This document shows positions 22,197 through 22,450 of a DNA stretch of 22,450 bases, in pieces. The notes below the pieces were generated by a model. The model made no database searches. It saw only the letters and a program-made list of their open reading frames with translations, and was not told where the DNA came from. Location of the stretch: the NCBI GenBank assembly GCA_023435645.1, contig JAEYRK010000005.1, forward strand, positions 1 through 22,450, read 5' to 3'. Origin of the DNA: Bacillota bacterium (GTDB lineage Bacteria; Bacillota; Clostridia; Lachnospirales; Lachnospiraceae). The position numbers were made by a program, and so were the translations under genes. Within the stretch, counting starts at the first letter, position 1. Every line of letters starts with the position of its first letter.

Positions 22197-22450
22197 CTAT
22201 AAAACTTCTTTCCCCATATATAACACATGGTCACAATCTACAAATCCATTTTTTCTATAGAAATTTGGTGCAGGAGCAAAACGATTTGTCGTTAAGGTAA
22301 AGCCTGCTAACTTATGTTCTTTCATATAACTCTCAACAGTCTGTAAAAGTTCTGCCCCATATCCCTGTCTTTGATATGCCGGAGTTATAAACATTTCATC
22401 AATAAAAATTTCACTATTATTCCACCAAACTTTTTCATGAGTAAATATCG
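22197..22450 (-). CDS. GNAT-family N-acetyltransferase, 3' part only
   Basis: The frame enters from the right edge without a start and gives 83 visible codons before TAG. It begins IFTHEKVWWNNSEIFIDEMF. Motif A is ITPAYQRQGYGAELLQTVE (Q-R-Q-G-Y-G-A, the acetyl-CoA loop) and motif B is APNFYRKNGFVDCDH. The order and spacing are those of the second half of a typical 140-160-residue GNAT enzyme. The N-terminal half lies outside the window, so substrate and start are unknown. Confidence 0.85.
   Translation of the reverse strand, partial: IFTHEKVWWNNSEIFIDEMFITPAYQRQGYGAELLQTVESYMKEHKLAGFTLTTNRFAPAPNFYRKNGFVDCDHVLYMGKEVL

Noticed and set aside
1..22450. tRNA, rRNA, CRISPR, transposase or phage attachment features
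   Set aside because: None seen by eye on either strand: no direct-repeat array with spacers, no transposase-like protein and no tRNA-like sequence. A short tRNA or small RNA could still be missed without a covariance search.

Overview
This 22.45-kb window looks like a low-GC Gram-positive anaerobe of the Clostridia, most probably a plant-polysaccharide-degrading Lachnospiraceae (Lachnoclostridium/Anaerocolumna type). That is inference from AGGAGG ribosome binding sites, A/T-rich intergenic DNA, TTGACA/TATAAT promoters, compact U-tract terminators, and the mix of glycoside hydrolases, AraC and LacI regulators, a soluble chemoreceptor and many GNAT enzymes. All genes I can support are on the minus strand, so the window is read right to left. 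No rRNA, tRNA, CRISPR array, insertion sequence or phage gene was seen.

Region A (1-1893): the 5' part of a GH5 endoglucanase-like gene, an AraC-family regulator starting at GTG, and a GNAT acetyltransferase. Region B (1894-2250) is a 357-bp gap holding the GNAT promoter, a 60-bp relic of a gene whose intact copy lies 13 kb away, and a strong hairpin that ends the large operon.

Region C (2251-14788) is the centrepiece: an apparent 11-gene operon of about 12.5 kb. It starts at one promoter (TTGACA, 17 bp, TAACAT) covered by two identical 14-bp palindromes (TGACAACGTTGTCA) of LacI-family type. Transcription order: a cytoplasmic GH32-like hydrolase, a membrane-anchored GH32-like hydrolase, a GH32-like lipoprotein, a family-5 solute-binding lipoprotein, two Opp/Dpp-type permeases, two Opp/Dpp-type ATPases, a 59-residue two-helix membrane protein, a lipoprotein with a predicted carbohydrate-binding beta-sandwich, and a LacI-family repressor. 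The three hydrolases keep the GH32 triad pattern (Asp; Arg-Asp-Pro; Glu-Cys) but lack the usual N-D-P-N-G nucleophile motif, having [A/G]-D-x-x-P-x-Y instead. My model is a surface-to-cytoplasm system for a fructofuranoside-like or other furanoside glycan, imported through a peptide-type ABC transporter. The substrate is unknown.

Region D (14789-16445): a terminator, a frameshifted relic of a methyltransferase whose intact copy is at 17494-18288, and a 317-residue protein of unknown function with its own promoter. Region E (16446-22450): single-gene units, namely a ZmaR-like GNAT, a SAM methyltransferase, an AraC-GyrI regulator, a soluble chemoreceptor with a C-terminal Cache/PAS-like domain, an XRE regulator with a membrane domain, and a partial GNAT. 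Five terminators from 14.8 to 22.1 kb share one hairpin sequence.
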